Shown here in pieces: positions 45,805 through 53,970 of a stretch of DNA of 64,000 bases (position 1 is the first letter of the stretch; every line of letters begins with the position of its first letter). A program made the position numbers and the translations under genes. The stretch is taken from contig JBFWXS010000020.1 of NCBI GenBank assembly GCA_050187175.1, positions 1 to 64,000 of the forward strand, read 5' to 3'. The notes beneath the pieces are model-generated. The model had not been told where the DNA came from. It searched no databases and saw only the letters and a list, made by a program, of their open reading frames with translations. Origin of the DNA: Zeimonas sp050187175 (GTDB lineage: Bacteria > Pseudomonadota > Gammaproteobacteria > Burkholderiales > Burkholderiaceae_E).

Positions 45805-46638
45805 GTGTCATTCGACGACTGGCCTTATCCGAAGTACATCGCGCATCGCGGCGCGGGCCGACTCGCGCCGGAGAATACGCTGGCGGCCATGCGGCTCGGC
45901 ATCTCGCATGGCTACTCGATGTTCGAGTTCGACGCGAAGCTGTCGCGCGACGGCGTGCCGCTGCTGATGCACGACGCGACGCTGGATCGCACCACCGATG
46001 GCCACGGACGCGTCGCCGATCACGAATTCGCGTTGATCGCGCGTCTCGATGCCGGCGGCTGGCATTCGCCCGCGTTCGCGGGCGAACGAGTGCCGACGCT
46101 CGATTCGACGCTGCGCTATCTGGCCGGCCAGCGCGCACTGGCCAACGTCGAGATCAAGCCGTGCGCGGGACGTGACGCCGAGACCGGCGCCGGGGTGGCG
46201 CGGCAGGCATGGCAGGCTTGGCTGGCATCAGAGGGGGTGCGCGCTGGGCGGTCGCCGATGCTGCAACCGCAGTCGCAGTCGCAGTCGCAGCCGCAGCCGC
46301 AGCCGCAGCCGCAGTCTCCATCGTTGCCGCCCCCGCTGCTGTCTTCGTTCTCCGAGGTCGCGCTGCGCAGTGCGCGCGAACAGGCGCCGCAGCTGCCGCG
46401 CGCCTTGCTGCTGGCCGAGCCCGGCTCCGATTGGGAGGTGCGCTGCGGTGCACTGGACTGCGTGGCGCTGGTCGTGGCCTCGCGTTCGTTGACGGCGTCT
46501 CTCATCGCTCGGGCGCATCGCGTCGGCCTGCGGGTGCTGACTTACACCGTCAATGATGCAGCGCGGGCGCGGCAGCTGTTCGGCTGGGGACTGGACGGGT
46601 TGATCACCGATGCGGTGGACCGGATCGGGCCGGTCTGA
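45805..46638 (+). CDS. ugpQ: glycerophosphodiester phosphodiesterase
   Basis: The 277-residue GDPD-family TIM-barrel protein hydrolyses glycerophosphodiesters to glycerol-3-phosphate and an alcohol. The active-site signature is complete: H14 in IAHRGAG, PENT, E41 and D43 in FEFDAKLS, and H56 in LLMHDATLDRTTDG. The C-terminus YTVNDAARARQLFGWGLDGL is also typical. Translation starts at GTG (45805). Residues about 155-170 are an alternating Gln-Ser/Gln-Pro tract from a hexamer repeat inside an otherwise conserved barrel, probably an exposed loop. No signal peptide is seen, matching cytoplasmic UgpQ. Confidence 0.9.
   Translation: MSFDDWPYPKYIAHRGAGRLAPENTLAAMRLGISHGYSMFEFDAKLSRDGVPLLMHDATLDRTTDGHGRVADHEFALIARLDAGGWHSPAFAGERVPTLDSTLRYLAGQRALANVEIKPCAGRDAETGAGVARQAWQAWLASEGVRAGRSPMLQPQSQSQSQPQPQPQPQSPSLPPPLLSSFSEVALRSAREQAPQLPRALLLAEPGSDWEVRCGALDCVALVVASRSLTASLIARAHRVGLRVLTYTVNDAARARQLFGWGLDGLITDAVDRIGPV
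46267..46314. repeat. hexamer tandem repeat in the phosphodiesterase gene
   Basis: Eight 6-bp units (CCGCAG, TCGCAG x3, CCGCAG x4) encode alternating Gln and Pro/Ser in frame. It is the purest microsatellite visible outside the assembly gap region. Confidence 0.93.
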
Positions 46639-46735
46639 CAGGACTCGTGCAGCGGGCTCCACGACGGCGTTGATCGCTGTCAAGCCCCTCGGGGCACCCC
46701 GCTTTTACGATGCATGCCATCCCTTGGAGAGGAGC

Positions 46736-47104
46736 ATGCTCTTGTCGGAAGCACAGATCGTCGAACTGGGCGAACGCATTGCGCGTCGGCTGGCGTCGCT
46801 CGAGGACGAGATCGCGTGCGAGCTTGGTGAGAGCAGCGTTCCTTTGCGGCGGTCGGGCGCTATCAGCGGCAGTCTGGCGGCGCAACGCGCCAGGCGCGGA
46901 GACGTCGATCTGAGCGAAGCGCTGCGCGGCATTGCCGAATGGCGTGAGCTGAGGGCGGCTCAGCGGCGCCTCGAAGAGGGTACCTACGGGCGCTGTGTGG
47001 TCTGCGGTGCCGACATTTCCTTCGAAGCCTTGTGCGATCGTCCGTTGACGCAGCGCTGTACGGACTGCCGTGGTGCGGCCTCGCCCAGGCCCGCGCCGTG
47101 TTGA
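46736..47104 (+). CDS. DksA/TraR-type C4 zinc-finger protein
   Basis: The 122-residue protein has an N-terminal helical region and a C-terminal four-cysteine zinc finger: C87 and C90 (YGRCVVCG), C108 and C111 (QRCTDCR). This is the DksA/TraR-family finger, used to bind RNA polymerase near the secondary channel. A strong GAGAGGAG site precedes the ATG. It is shorter than DksA and lacks a clear DksA coiled-coil tip with two aspartates, so a regulatory role by analogy is tentative. It faces imuB tail to tail. Confidence 0.8.
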   Translation: MLLSEAQIVELGERIARRLASLEDEIACELGESSVPLRRSGAISGSLAAQRARRGDVDLSEALRGIAEWRELRAAQRRLEEGTYGRCVVCGADISFEALCDRPLTQRCTDCRGAASPRPAPC

Positions 47105-47146
47105 GCGGATGGCGTCCTGACTTGACGTGACGGCTCGCGCGGCGGC

Positions 47147-48850
47147 TCAGCCGAAGCAGCCGTGCAGATACCAGCTGCGTTCCCCGTCGGGCCGCGCGAA
47201 GCGTTCGCGATAGATCCATAGCAGCGCGTGTTGCCGGTTCTCGGCGACGAAATAATCGCGCTGCACCAGCCCTTCATCCCACCAGCCGCCTTCGATGCGC
47301 TCGGGTCCGGCCAGCAGCGTCAGCGGTGAATGCCAGTACGGACGCTGGTCGCGCTCGTCCAGCGCGATCGGTTCATCGAGCAGCCAGAGCGGCCGCGGCA
47401 GGCCGGGGCCGGCGGTCGAGGCTGCTGCAGCCCCAGCCCCAGCCCCAGCCCCAGCCNNNNNNNNNNNNNNNNNNNNNNNNNNNNNNNNNNNNNNNNNNNN
47501 NNNNNNNNNNNNNNNNNNNNNNNNNNNNNNNNNNNNNNNNNNNNNNNNNNNNNNNNCAGCCCCAGCCCCAGCCCCAGCCCCAGCCTCCGCCGTCGTCCTG
47601 CCGGACCGCGCGCGGCTGCCGGGCGTATCGAGTGCGTCGAGCGGCTCGATGCGATAGGCCGCTTCAGGACGATGATCGGCAGCCATCCGCAAACGCAGCA
47701 CGTGCTCGCTGCCCAGGCGCGCCTGCAGTCTTTCGACCAGACGGTTCAATTGTTCGTCGGCCTGGCGGACGCCGGGGAACAGTTCATCGCTGGCTGCGGC
47801 TTGCGCCACCGGTTCGAGGCAGCAGAGCCGCAGCGCCTGCACGGGAGCCGGCAGCCGCAGGCGATCGAGCTGTTCGCGCAGCAGCAGCTCGAGGCGCGCC
47901 GCCTCGCGGCTGGGGTCGGCGAGCCGGAGGGGTACGATGGTCGGATCGCAGTCATCGTGCTCGAGCGTCAGCGTCACTTCGCGAGCGGCGCGCTGCCGCG
48001 CCGCCAGCCAACCCGTCAGCAGCTTCAACAGCCGGCGCGCGCCGAACAGCAGCGCCGGTGCATGCTCGACCGAGGCCAGCAGTTCGAGCCGGTGCTCGAA
48101 GATCGGCGCCGCTTCGAACCAGTCGCGCGGGCGCTTGCGCCGGCCGAGCGCGAAATCGAGTTCGTCGAGCAGCGTGTGGCCGAAGCGCCGTGCCACACCC
48201 GCGCGCGGCAATTGCTGAAGATCGCGGATGCGCGGCAGGCCGATGGCGGCCAGCTTCTGCCGCTGCGCGCGCTCGGGCGCCAGCAGCGCGGCCGGCAAGG
48301 CGCCGATGGCGCGCTCCAGGTCGGGCCGGTCGATGAGCCAGCCGTCGCGATGGCGGGCCAGCAGCCAGGCGGCATCGGGGTTGGGCGCGGTTGCCAGCCG
48401 GGCCTGGAAGCCGAGCTCGCCCAATCCTTGCCGCAGTCGTTCGAGCAGCGCAGCGAGCCCGCCGAAGTAGCCAAGGCTGGCGCCGATGTCGAGCAGGAGG
48501 CCGGCCGGAGCGACGACGTCGTCGTCGATGCCGAACAAGGGGGCCGATTGCAGGCTGACCGCAGGCGTGAACTGCTGCGCCCAGGTGGCGAGCCCGGACA
48601 GCGCAGCGAGATCGAGCGCTGCGTCGCGTTCGCGCAGCAGCAGGCGAGGCATCAGCGCCAGTGCGGCGGCTCGTTTCATGCCGGCCGCGACGCCGGCAGT
48701 CTGCGCCCGTGCGTCGGCGGAGAGGATGCGCAGGGCATCGACGATGGCCAGGGGGCGCGGTGCCGGCGCCGCCGCGCCGGCGGGCTCGAGCTGGCCGCGC
48801 GCGATGGCCTGCAGCGATAGCTGCTCGAAAAACAAGGCGGCCCACACCAT
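47147..48850 (-). CDS. imuB: ImuB, Y-family-polymerase-like mutasome hub (interrupted by an assembly gap)
   Basis: The protein resembles Y-family polymerases (DinB/UmuC) but lacks the first catalytic aspartate region: it starts MVWAALFFEQLSL, as ImuB proteins do. Further family segments are WAQQFTPAVSLQSAP and LLDIGASLGYFGG, and the C-terminal tail is ImuB-like (WDEGLVQRDYFVAENR; YLHGCFG). ImuB is catalytically inactive and links DnaE2 and ImuA to the beta clamp. From about residue 431 a Gly-Ala dipeptide tract runs into 100 Ns, then continues; the frame is open on both sides, but the true repeat length is unknown. It lies 61 bp after imuA. Confidence 0.9.
   Translation of the reverse strand: MVWAALFFEQLSLQAIARGQLEPAGAAAPAPRPLAIVDALRILSADARAQTAGVAAGMKRAAALALMPRLLLRERDAALDLAALSGLATWAQQFTPAVSLQSAPLFGIDDDVVAPAGLLLDIGASLGYFGGLAALLERLRQGLGELGFQARLATAPNPDAAWLLARHRDGWLIDRPDLERAIGALPAALLAPERAQRQKLAAIGLPRIRDLQQLPRAGVARRFGHTLLDELDFALGRRKRPRDWFEAAPIFEHRLELLASVEHAPALLFGARRLLKLLTGWLAARQRAAREVTLTLEHDDCDPTIVPLRLADPSREAARLELLLREQLDRLRLPAPVQALRLCCLEPVAQAAASDELFPGVRQADEQLNRLVERLQARLGSEHVLRLRMAADHRPEAAYRIEPLDALDTPGSRARSGRTTAEAGAGAGAGAXXXXXXXXXXXXXXXXXXXXXXXXXXXXXXXXXXAGAGAGAGAAAASTAGPGLPRPLWLLDEPIALDERDQRPYWHSPLTLLAGPERIEGGWWDEGLVQRDYFVAENRQHALLWIYRERFARPDGERSWYLHGCFG
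47431..47583. repeat. CCCCAG hexamer microsatellite spanning the assembly gap
   Basis: At least four CCCCAG units precede the N run (47431-47456) and at least four follow it (47557-47583). On the minus strand they code for Gly-Ala dipeptides in imuB. The identical flanks suggest that the gap is simply an unresolved longer repeat. Confidence 0.88.
47457..47556. other. assembly gap, 100 N
   Basis: Exactly 100 N characters, the conventional size for a gap of unknown length. Coordinates to the right are therefore nominal. The reading frame of imuB across it cannot be verified from this sequence. Confidence 0.99.
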
Positions 48851-48911
48851 GGCGCGGATTTCCCTGGCCGACGACGGCAGCGCGCTCGTGCCTTCGGCAG
48901 CGGGCGAGGCT

Positions 48912-49649
48912 CTAGTTCAGCAACGCCGGCCGCGTGCCGGCCGTAGCCGCGGCAGCTGCCTCAGCCGCGGCTGCGGCGGCGGCAGTCATCGGAGCCTCTG
49001 CATCGGCATGGCGCCGCAGACGGATCGTGGCCGGCGGCTGCGGCAGATCGAGCAGCAGCGGGTCGTGGGCCACCGGGCCGCGGCGCTTCAGGATCTGCAC
49101 CGACAGCCGCTGCTCGGGCCTGGGCAGCAGCAGCAGGCGCAGCGGTGCCGGCGAGGGCTCGAATTGAGCCGGCAGCGGCCGGAACAGGAAGGCCGGACCG
49201 CCGGCCGTCTGCGCGGCCAGCTGCAGCCGGCGCAGGTGCTCGGGCCGCGTGCGCTCATGCGGCAGCCAGGCCAGCAGCGCGCCGAAGGCAGCGCTCTTCA
49301 GGCTTTGCTCGACGGCCCACAGGCGGTCGGCAGCGTGCGGCGCCTGCACGATCAGCAGATAGTCGAGATCGATGCCATGACTGGCCAGCGCCGGCGCGTA
49401 CGGGAGATGCGGCGGGGCCAGCAGCACGATGAACTTGCGCTCGCGGCTCAATTGCCGCAGCAGCGGGATCAGCAGCCGCAGCTCGCCGATGCCGGATTCA
49501 CGGCCGATCAGCTCGGTGAGCACGCCCACCGGCCAGCCGGCGCCGGGCAGCTCGGCATCGAGCGCGGGGAAACCGCTGGACAGGGCGAGCACCGGGGAGC
49601 GGCCGAGCTGGCTGGCGCGCCAGACCTCGGCGGGCAGCGATGACGACAT
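48912..49649 (-). CDS. imuA: ImuA, SOS mutagenesis RecA-like protein
   Basis: The 245-residue protein is an ImuA (SulA/RecA-like) component of the ImuA-ImuB-DnaE2 mutasome. The RecA-type fold is seen in LSSGFPALDAELPGAGWPVG, LTELIGRESGIGELRLLIPL and a later FIVLLAPPHLPYAPAL. The Walker A loop is degenerate (no GxxGxGKT), as expected for this family. It follows lexA by 39 bp on the same strand, in the order lexA-imuA-imuB typical of betaproteobacteria, so it should be induced from the LexA-controlled promoter. The C-terminal end carries an alanine-rich tail (residues about 220-236). Confidence 0.92.
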   Translation of the reverse strand: MSSSLPAEVWRASQLGRSPVLALSSGFPALDAELPGAGWPVGVLTELIGRESGIGELRLLIPLLRQLSRERKFIVLLAPPHLPYAPALASHGIDLDYLLIVQAPHAADRLWAVEQSLKSAAFGALLAWLPHERTRPEHLRRLQLAAQTAGGPAFLFRPLPAQFEPSPAPLRLLLLPRPEQRLSVQILKRRGPVAHDPLLLDLPQPPATIRLRRHADAEAPMTAAAAAAAEAAAAATAGTRPALLN

Positions 49650-49688
49650 GGGACGACTTCCGTGACTTCGAAGAATGGCTGCCAGTGG

Positions 49689-50333
49689 CTACCAGGACTT
49701 GCCGGCCCGCAGCAGCCCGACGGCGATGCCTTCGAGCGCCAGCGGCTCGCTGCGCGTATCGACGACGATGGGCGTGAAATCGGGGTTCTCGGGCAGCAGC
49801 TCGACGATGGCGCCCTTGCGTCGCCAGCGCTTGACGGTGACGTCGTCGCCGACGCGGGCCACGACGATCTGGCCGTTGCGCGCTTCGTCGCTCCGTTTGA
49901 CGGCGAGCAGGTCGCCGTCCAGGATGCCGGCATCGCGCATGCTCAGGCCGCGCACCTTCAGCAGATAGTCGGGCGGAGCGGCAAACAGATTGGGATCGAC
50001 CGCGTAATGGGCATCGATGTGCTGCTGCGCGAGAATCGGGCTGCCGGCGGCGACACGCCCGACCAGCGGCAGGCTCAGCGCGATCTGCACGGGCTGCGGC
50101 TCGTCGTGATGCTCGTCCGGCAGTCGCTTCAGGCGGATGCCGCGTGAAGCGCCGGACATCAGCTCTATAACCCCCTTACGCGCTAGGGCTTTCAGATGAT
50201 CTTCGGCCGCGTTCGGCGAGCGGAAGCCGAGGCGGGCGGCGATTTCGGCGCGTGTCGGCGGAAAGCCGGTTTCGGCGATGTGCTGCCGGATCAGGTTCAG
50301 GATTTCCTGCTGCCGGGCGGTCAATTCGCGCAT
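49689..50333 (-). CDS. lexA: LexA repressor
   Basis: The 214-residue SOS repressor has an N-terminal winged helix (TARQQEILNLIRQHIAETGF; PPTRAEIAARLGF) and a C-terminal S24 self-cleavage domain with cleavage site A96-G97 (VAAGSP), nucleophile S131 (GLSMRDAG) and base K168 (VTVKRW). The start at 50333 (MRELTARQQEIL) is chosen because it matches other LexA proteins and lies 29 bp after a perfect LexA box; the open frame continues upstream without homology. It is the first gene of lexA-imuA-imuB and so is autoregulated. Confidence 0.97.
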   Translation of the reverse strand: MRELTARQQEILNLIRQHIAETGFPPTRAEIAARLGFRSPNAAEDHLKALARKGVIELMSGASRGIRLKRLPDEHHDEPQPVQIALSLPLVGRVAAGSPILAQQHIDAHYAVDPNLFAAPPDYLLKVRGLSMRDAGILDGDLLAVKRSDEARNGQIVVARVGDDVTVKRWRRKGAIVELLPENPDFTPIVVDTRSEPLALEGIAVGLLRAGKSW

Positions 50334-50681
50334 CGGGATTGACTCCGAAAAAATGGGGTTGACTGTATTTTTATACAGTTTACTACAGGGGATCAAGCCC
50401 TGCCGCGAAAGCAGCTCGCAACGCACCGATCCGGCTCATCATCGAGCACCGCGGAGGTTCCATCGCGGTGCACCATCGAACCAGCGTGGTGAGTCATGGA
50501 GCGGCTCCGGAAAAGCATCCGAGCATCGGGGTTGACACCTCTGGGATTTTCTTGGGGTTTGTGGCAAAGTCAGATGCGAGTCGGTGTTTCGTTCGGCTCA
50601 CGGAGTTGCATTTCTCGGGTTGCTGGTTCCGGTGTTCCTCGAAATGCAATGAATCCAACGGTTCGAGGAAATGAGCTTTAG
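50334..50681. other. 348-bp intergenic region between lexA and the RRM gene
   Basis: The region contains the lexA LexA box (50363-50378), an 8-bp hairpin GCACCGCG/CGCGGTGC with a 10-nt loop (50446-50471), and a TTGACA hexamer (50532-50537) with no convincing -10 box at the normal distance. The RRM gene probably has a long 5' leader. Short open frames at 50468-50681 have no recognisable features. Confidence 0.6.
50363..50378. promoter_or_regulatory. LexA box upstream of lexA
   Basis: CTGTATTTTTATACAG is a perfect CTGTAT-N4-ATACAG palindrome, the SOS operator consensus, 29 bp before the lexA start. It should control the lexA-imuA-imuB operon and perhaps the divergent RRM gene. Confidence 0.95.
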
Positions 50682-51173
50682 ATGGGAACCAAGATCTACG
50701 TGGGCAACCTGCCGTGGCGAGCGACCGATGCCCAGCTGTCGCAGCTGTTCGGCAATCACGGTGAAGTCACCGACGCCAAGATCGTGACCGATCGTGAAAC
50801 CGGCCGCTCACGCGGTTTCGGTTTCGTCACGATGGCATCCGACGAAGCCGCGCAGGCGGCGATCCGCGCGCTGAACGGCTATTCGCTGGAAGGCCGCAGC
50901 CTGGTCGTCAATGAGGCACGCGAGCAGGCCGGCGGCGGTGGCGGCGGTCGTCGTCCGGGCGGCGGCGGTTACGGCGGTGGCGGCGGCAACGGCGGCGGCG
51001 GCGGCGGCGGATATGGCCGCGGCGGCGGCGGTGGTTACGGCGGCGGCGGCGGCGGCTATGGTGGCGGGGGCTACGGCGGCGGTGGCGGTGGCGGCGACCG
51101 CGAAGGCGGTGGCGGCCGAGGCGGCTACGGCGGTGGCGGCGGTCAGCGCCGCGCGCGCCAGTTCGGCCAGTAA
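50682..51173 (+). CDS. RRM-domain RNA-binding protein with glycine-rich tail
   Basis: The 163-residue protein has one RNA-recognition motif (residues 1 to about 82) with RNP2 IYVGNL and RNP1 RGFGFVTM, followed by a Gly/Tyr/Arg-rich tail (GGGGYGGGG-type units) ending QRRARQFGQ. Such proteins resemble cyanobacterial Rbp and plant glycine-rich proteins and often respond to cold. The tail is low complexity and may promote self-association. A long leader lies upstream and a strong terminator downstream. The nearby LexA box is 300 bp away, so SOS control is uncertain. Confidence 0.92.
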   Translation: MGTKIYVGNLPWRATDAQLSQLFGNHGEVTDAKIVTDRETGRSRGFGFVTMASDEAAQAAIRALNGYSLEGRSLVVNEAREQAGGGGGGRRPGGGGYGGGGGNGGGGGGGYGRGGGGGYGGGGGGYGGGGYGGGGGGGDREGGGGRGGYGGGGGQRRARQFGQ

Positions 51174-51307
51174 GCCGGCACCCGAACCCAGCACGCGGTC
51201 ACAGCCGGAACACTGCCGCACCGACCCGGTCGGTCCGTTGCCCACGCGGGCATGATGCCCGCCGGCCGGGTTCGGCGCCTGTGTCCAGGCCGGTTCCCCA
51301 AATGAAC

Positions 51308-51342
51308 AGACGCCCCATCGGCGAAGCGCCGGTGGGGCGTCT
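51308..51342. terminator. strong bidirectional hairpin between RRM gene and ETF-QO gene
   Basis: A 16-bp stem (AGACGCCCCATCGGCG against CGCCGGTGGGGCGTCT, one G-T pair) with loop AAG lies between the convergent genes. It should terminate transcription from both directions, although T tracts are weak. Confidence 0.85.
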
Positions 51343-51392
51343 TGCTGTGGGCGGCGTCGTGCCGCCCCGGTGGACTCAAATGCCCGAGTGGC

Positions 51393-53042
51393 TCACATGC
51401 CCGAGTAGTTGGGGCCGCCGCCGCCTTCAGGCACCACCCAGACGATGTTCTGCGTGGGATCCTTGATGTCACAGGTCTTGCAGTGCACGCAGTTCTGCGC
51501 GTTGATCTGCAGGCGCTCGCTGCCGTCGTCGTTCTTGACGAACTCATAGACGCCGGCCGGACAGTAGCGCTGCTCCGGACCCGCGTAGCGCGCCAGGTTG
51601 ATGTCGACCGGCACCGCCGGATCCTTCAGCGTCAGGTGCGCCGGCTGGTTCTCCTCGTGATTGGTGTTCGAGATGAACACCGAGGACAGCCGGTCGAAGC
51701 TGAGCTTGCCGTCGGGCTTCGGATACTGGATCGGCTGGCACTGATCGGCCGGCAGCAGGTACTCGTGGTCCGCCTTGGTGGTGTGCATCGTGAACGGCGC
51801 CTTGCCGCGGAATACCACCTGATCGATGCCGACCAGCAGCGTGCCCAGCCACAGGCCCTTGCTCATCGCCGGCTTGAAGTTGCGGGCGCGATAGAGCTCG
51901 TCGTACAGCCACGAAGCGCGGAAGGCCTCGGGGTAGGCGCTCAGCTCGTCGGCCTCGCGGCCCGCGCCCAGCGCCTCGAAGGCGGCTTCGGCGGCCAGCA
52001 TGCCGGTCTTGATCGCTGCGTGGCTGCCCTTGATGCGCGACGCGTTCAGGAAGCCGGCCTCGCAGCCGATCATGCAGCCGCCGGGGAACGTGAACTTCGG
52101 CAGCGCGTTCAGCCCGCCGGCGGTGATCGCGCGCGCGCCGTAGGCCAGCCGCTTGCCGCCCTCGAGGAAGGTGCGGATCGACGGGTGCGTCTTGTAGCGC
52201 TGGAATTCCTCGAACGGCGACAGATACGGATTGCGGTAGTTCAGGCCGACGACGTAGCCGAGCGTGACCTTGTTGTCCTCGAAGTGGTACAGGAACGAGC
52301 CGCCGTAGGTGGCGCTGTCCAGCGGCCAGCCGGCGGTGTGCACCACCAGGCCGGACTTGAACTTGGCGGGGTCGATCTCCCACAGTTCCTTGACGCCGAT
52401 GCCGTAGCTCTGCGGGTCGCGGCCTTCGTCCAGCTTGTAGCGCGCGATCAGCTGGCGGCCCAGATGGCCGCGCGAGCCTTCGGCGAAGAACGTGTACTTG
52501 GCCAGCAGCTCCATGCCGGGCTGGAAACTGTCGGTCGGTTCGCCGTCGCGTCCGACGCCCATGTTGCCGGTAGCCACGCCGCGTACCGAGCCGTCGTCGC
52601 GATACAGGATTTCGGCGGCGGCGAAGCCGGGATAGATCTCGACGCCGAGCGCCTCGGCCTGCTGGCCCAGCCAGCGGACGACGTTGCCCAGGCCGACGAT
52701 GTAGTTGCCGTGGTTCGTGAAACAGTCCGGCAGCATCCAGGCCGGCACCTGCCGCGACGAGCGCTCCGACAGGAACAGGAAGCGGTCTTCGGTGACCTCG
52801 GTGCGCAGCGGCGCGTCGAGCGAGCGCCAGTCGGGCAGCAGTTCGTTGAGCGCGCGCGGATCCATGACCGCACCCGACAGCGTATGCGCGCCGATCTCCG
52901 AGCCTTTCTCGATGACGCAGACGTTGACGTCGCGGCCGTGTTCGGCAGCAAGCTGCTTCAGGCGGATGGCCGCGGCGAGGCCGGCAGGGCCGCCGCCTAC
53001 GATCAGAACGTCGAACTCCATCGAATCGCGCTGGATGTCCAT
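51393..53042 (-). CDS. electron transfer flavoprotein-ubiquinone oxidoreductase
   Basis: The 549-residue membrane-associated flavoprotein passes electrons from reduced ETF to ubiquinone, linking acyl-CoA dehydrogenases to respiration. The FAD-binding motif is VLIVGGGPAGLAAA near residue 11, the segment VIEKGSEIGAHTLSG is typical, and the C-terminus carries the [4Fe-4S] cysteines in YCPAGVYEF and QNCVHCKTCDIKDP. Length matches bacterial ETF-QO. It probably serves the acyl-CoA dehydrogenase at 39798-40958 among others. The ETF subunits themselves are not in the window. Confidence 0.96.
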   Translation of the reverse strand: MDIQRDSMEFDVLIVGGGPAGLAAAIRLKQLAAEHGRDVNVCVIEKGSEIGAHTLSGAVMDPRALNELLPDWRSLDAPLRTEVTEDRFLFLSERSSRQVPAWMLPDCFTNHGNYIVGLGNVVRWLGQQAEALGVEIYPGFAAAEILYRDDGSVRGVATGNMGVGRDGEPTDSFQPGMELLAKYTFFAEGSRGHLGRQLIARYKLDEGRDPQSYGIGVKELWEIDPAKFKSGLVVHTAGWPLDSATYGGSFLYHFEDNKVTLGYVVGLNYRNPYLSPFEEFQRYKTHPSIRTFLEGGKRLAYGARAITAGGLNALPKFTFPGGCMIGCEAGFLNASRIKGSHAAIKTGMLAAEAAFEALGAGREADELSAYPEAFRASWLYDELYRARNFKPAMSKGLWLGTLLVGIDQVVFRGKAPFTMHTTKADHEYLLPADQCQPIQYPKPDGKLSFDRLSSVFISNTNHEENQPAHLTLKDPAVPVDINLARYAGPEQRYCPAGVYEFVKNDDGSERLQINAQNCVHCKTCDIKDPTQNIVWVVPEGGGGPNYSGM

Positions 53043-53196
53043 CTTCGGGAGTCTCCGGGTGTGGGGAGAGGGGGAGGAGGCGAATTCGGCTGCGATTGTC
53101 CCGGAAACAGCGGGGGCGGCGCAAATCGCGCGCCGGGCGGGCGGCGGCTTTCGGCTAACATCGGGCCGACGTCAATACGCGCCCAGGAGACCCTGC

Positions 53197-53970
53197 ATGA
53201 CCACGTCCTTCAATCTGAGCGGCAAGACCGCACTCGTCACCGGCGCCTCGAGCGGGCTGGGTGCGCGTTTCGCGCGCGTGCTGGCCGACAACGGCGCCCA
53301 GGTAGTGCTGGCGTCGCGGCGGGTCGAGCGCCTGAAGGAATTGCGCGCCGAGATCGAAGCAGCCGGCGGCGACGCGCACGTGGTCGCCATGGACGTCACC
53401 AGCGTCGACAGCATACGCGCCGCGATCGCGCAGGCCGAGGCCGAGGCGGGCCCGATCGACGTGCTGGTCAACAACTCCGGCGTGAGCACGACGCAGAAGC
53501 TGGTCGACGTGCAGCCCGAGGATTTCGACTTCGTGTTCGGCACCAATACGCGCGGATCGTTCTTCGTCGCCCAGGAGGTCGCGCGCCGGATGATCGCGCG
53601 CGCCAAGGAGGAGCCGCGGCGGCAGGCACGCATCATCAACATCGCGTCGATGGCGGGCCTGCGCGTGCTGGCGCAGATCGGCATCTACTGCATGAGCAAG
53701 GCGGCCGTGGTACACATGACCAAGGCGATGGCGCTGGAGTGGGCGCGCTACAACATCAATACCAATGCGGTCTGCCCGGGCTACATCGAGACCGAGATCA
53801 ACTCGCAGCACTGGAAGACGGAGGCCGGCCAGAAGCTGATCAACATGTTGCCGCGCCGGCGCGTCGGCCAGGCCGAGGACCTCGACGGCGTGCTGCTGCT
53901 GCTGGCCTCGGATCAGTCGAACTTCATCAATGGCGCGGTGATCGCCGCCGACGACGGCTTCGCGCTATGA
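53197..53970 (+). CDS. short-chain dehydrogenase/reductase (SDR)
   Basis: The 257-residue SDR has the cofactor motif TGASSGLGARFA, SRRVERL after strand 2 (suggesting NADP preference), NNSG, and the catalytic Ser and Tyr-x3-Lys in NIASMAG and YCMSK. The start at 53197 has AGGAGA upstream; the frame is open further upstream only by chance. Its stop overlaps the start of a 4HBT thioesterase gene (ATGA). The pairing suggests a role in 3-oxoacyl or hydroxyacyl thioester metabolism; the substrate is unknown. Confidence 0.9.
   Translation: MTTSFNLSGKTALVTGASSGLGARFARVLADNGAQVVLASRRVERLKELRAEIEAAGGDAHVVAMDVTSVDSIRAAIAQAEAEAGPIDVLVNNSGVSTTQKLVDVQPEDFDFVFGTNTRGSFFVAQEVARRMIARAKEEPRRQARIINIASMAGLRVLAQIGIYCMSKAAVVHMTKAMALEWARYNINTNAVCPGYIETEINSQHWKTEAGQKLINMLPRRRVGQAEDLDGVLLLLASDQSNFINGAVIAADDGFAL

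Noticed and set aside
46267..46314. Possible CRISPR or other array at the hexamer tract
   Set aside because: Units are 6 bp, contiguous and coding; there are no spacers and no cas genes in the window.
50468..50681. Short open frames of 60-70 codons before the RRM gene
   Set aside because: No Shine-Dalgarno sequence, no motif and overlapping frames; this is more likely the untranslated leader.
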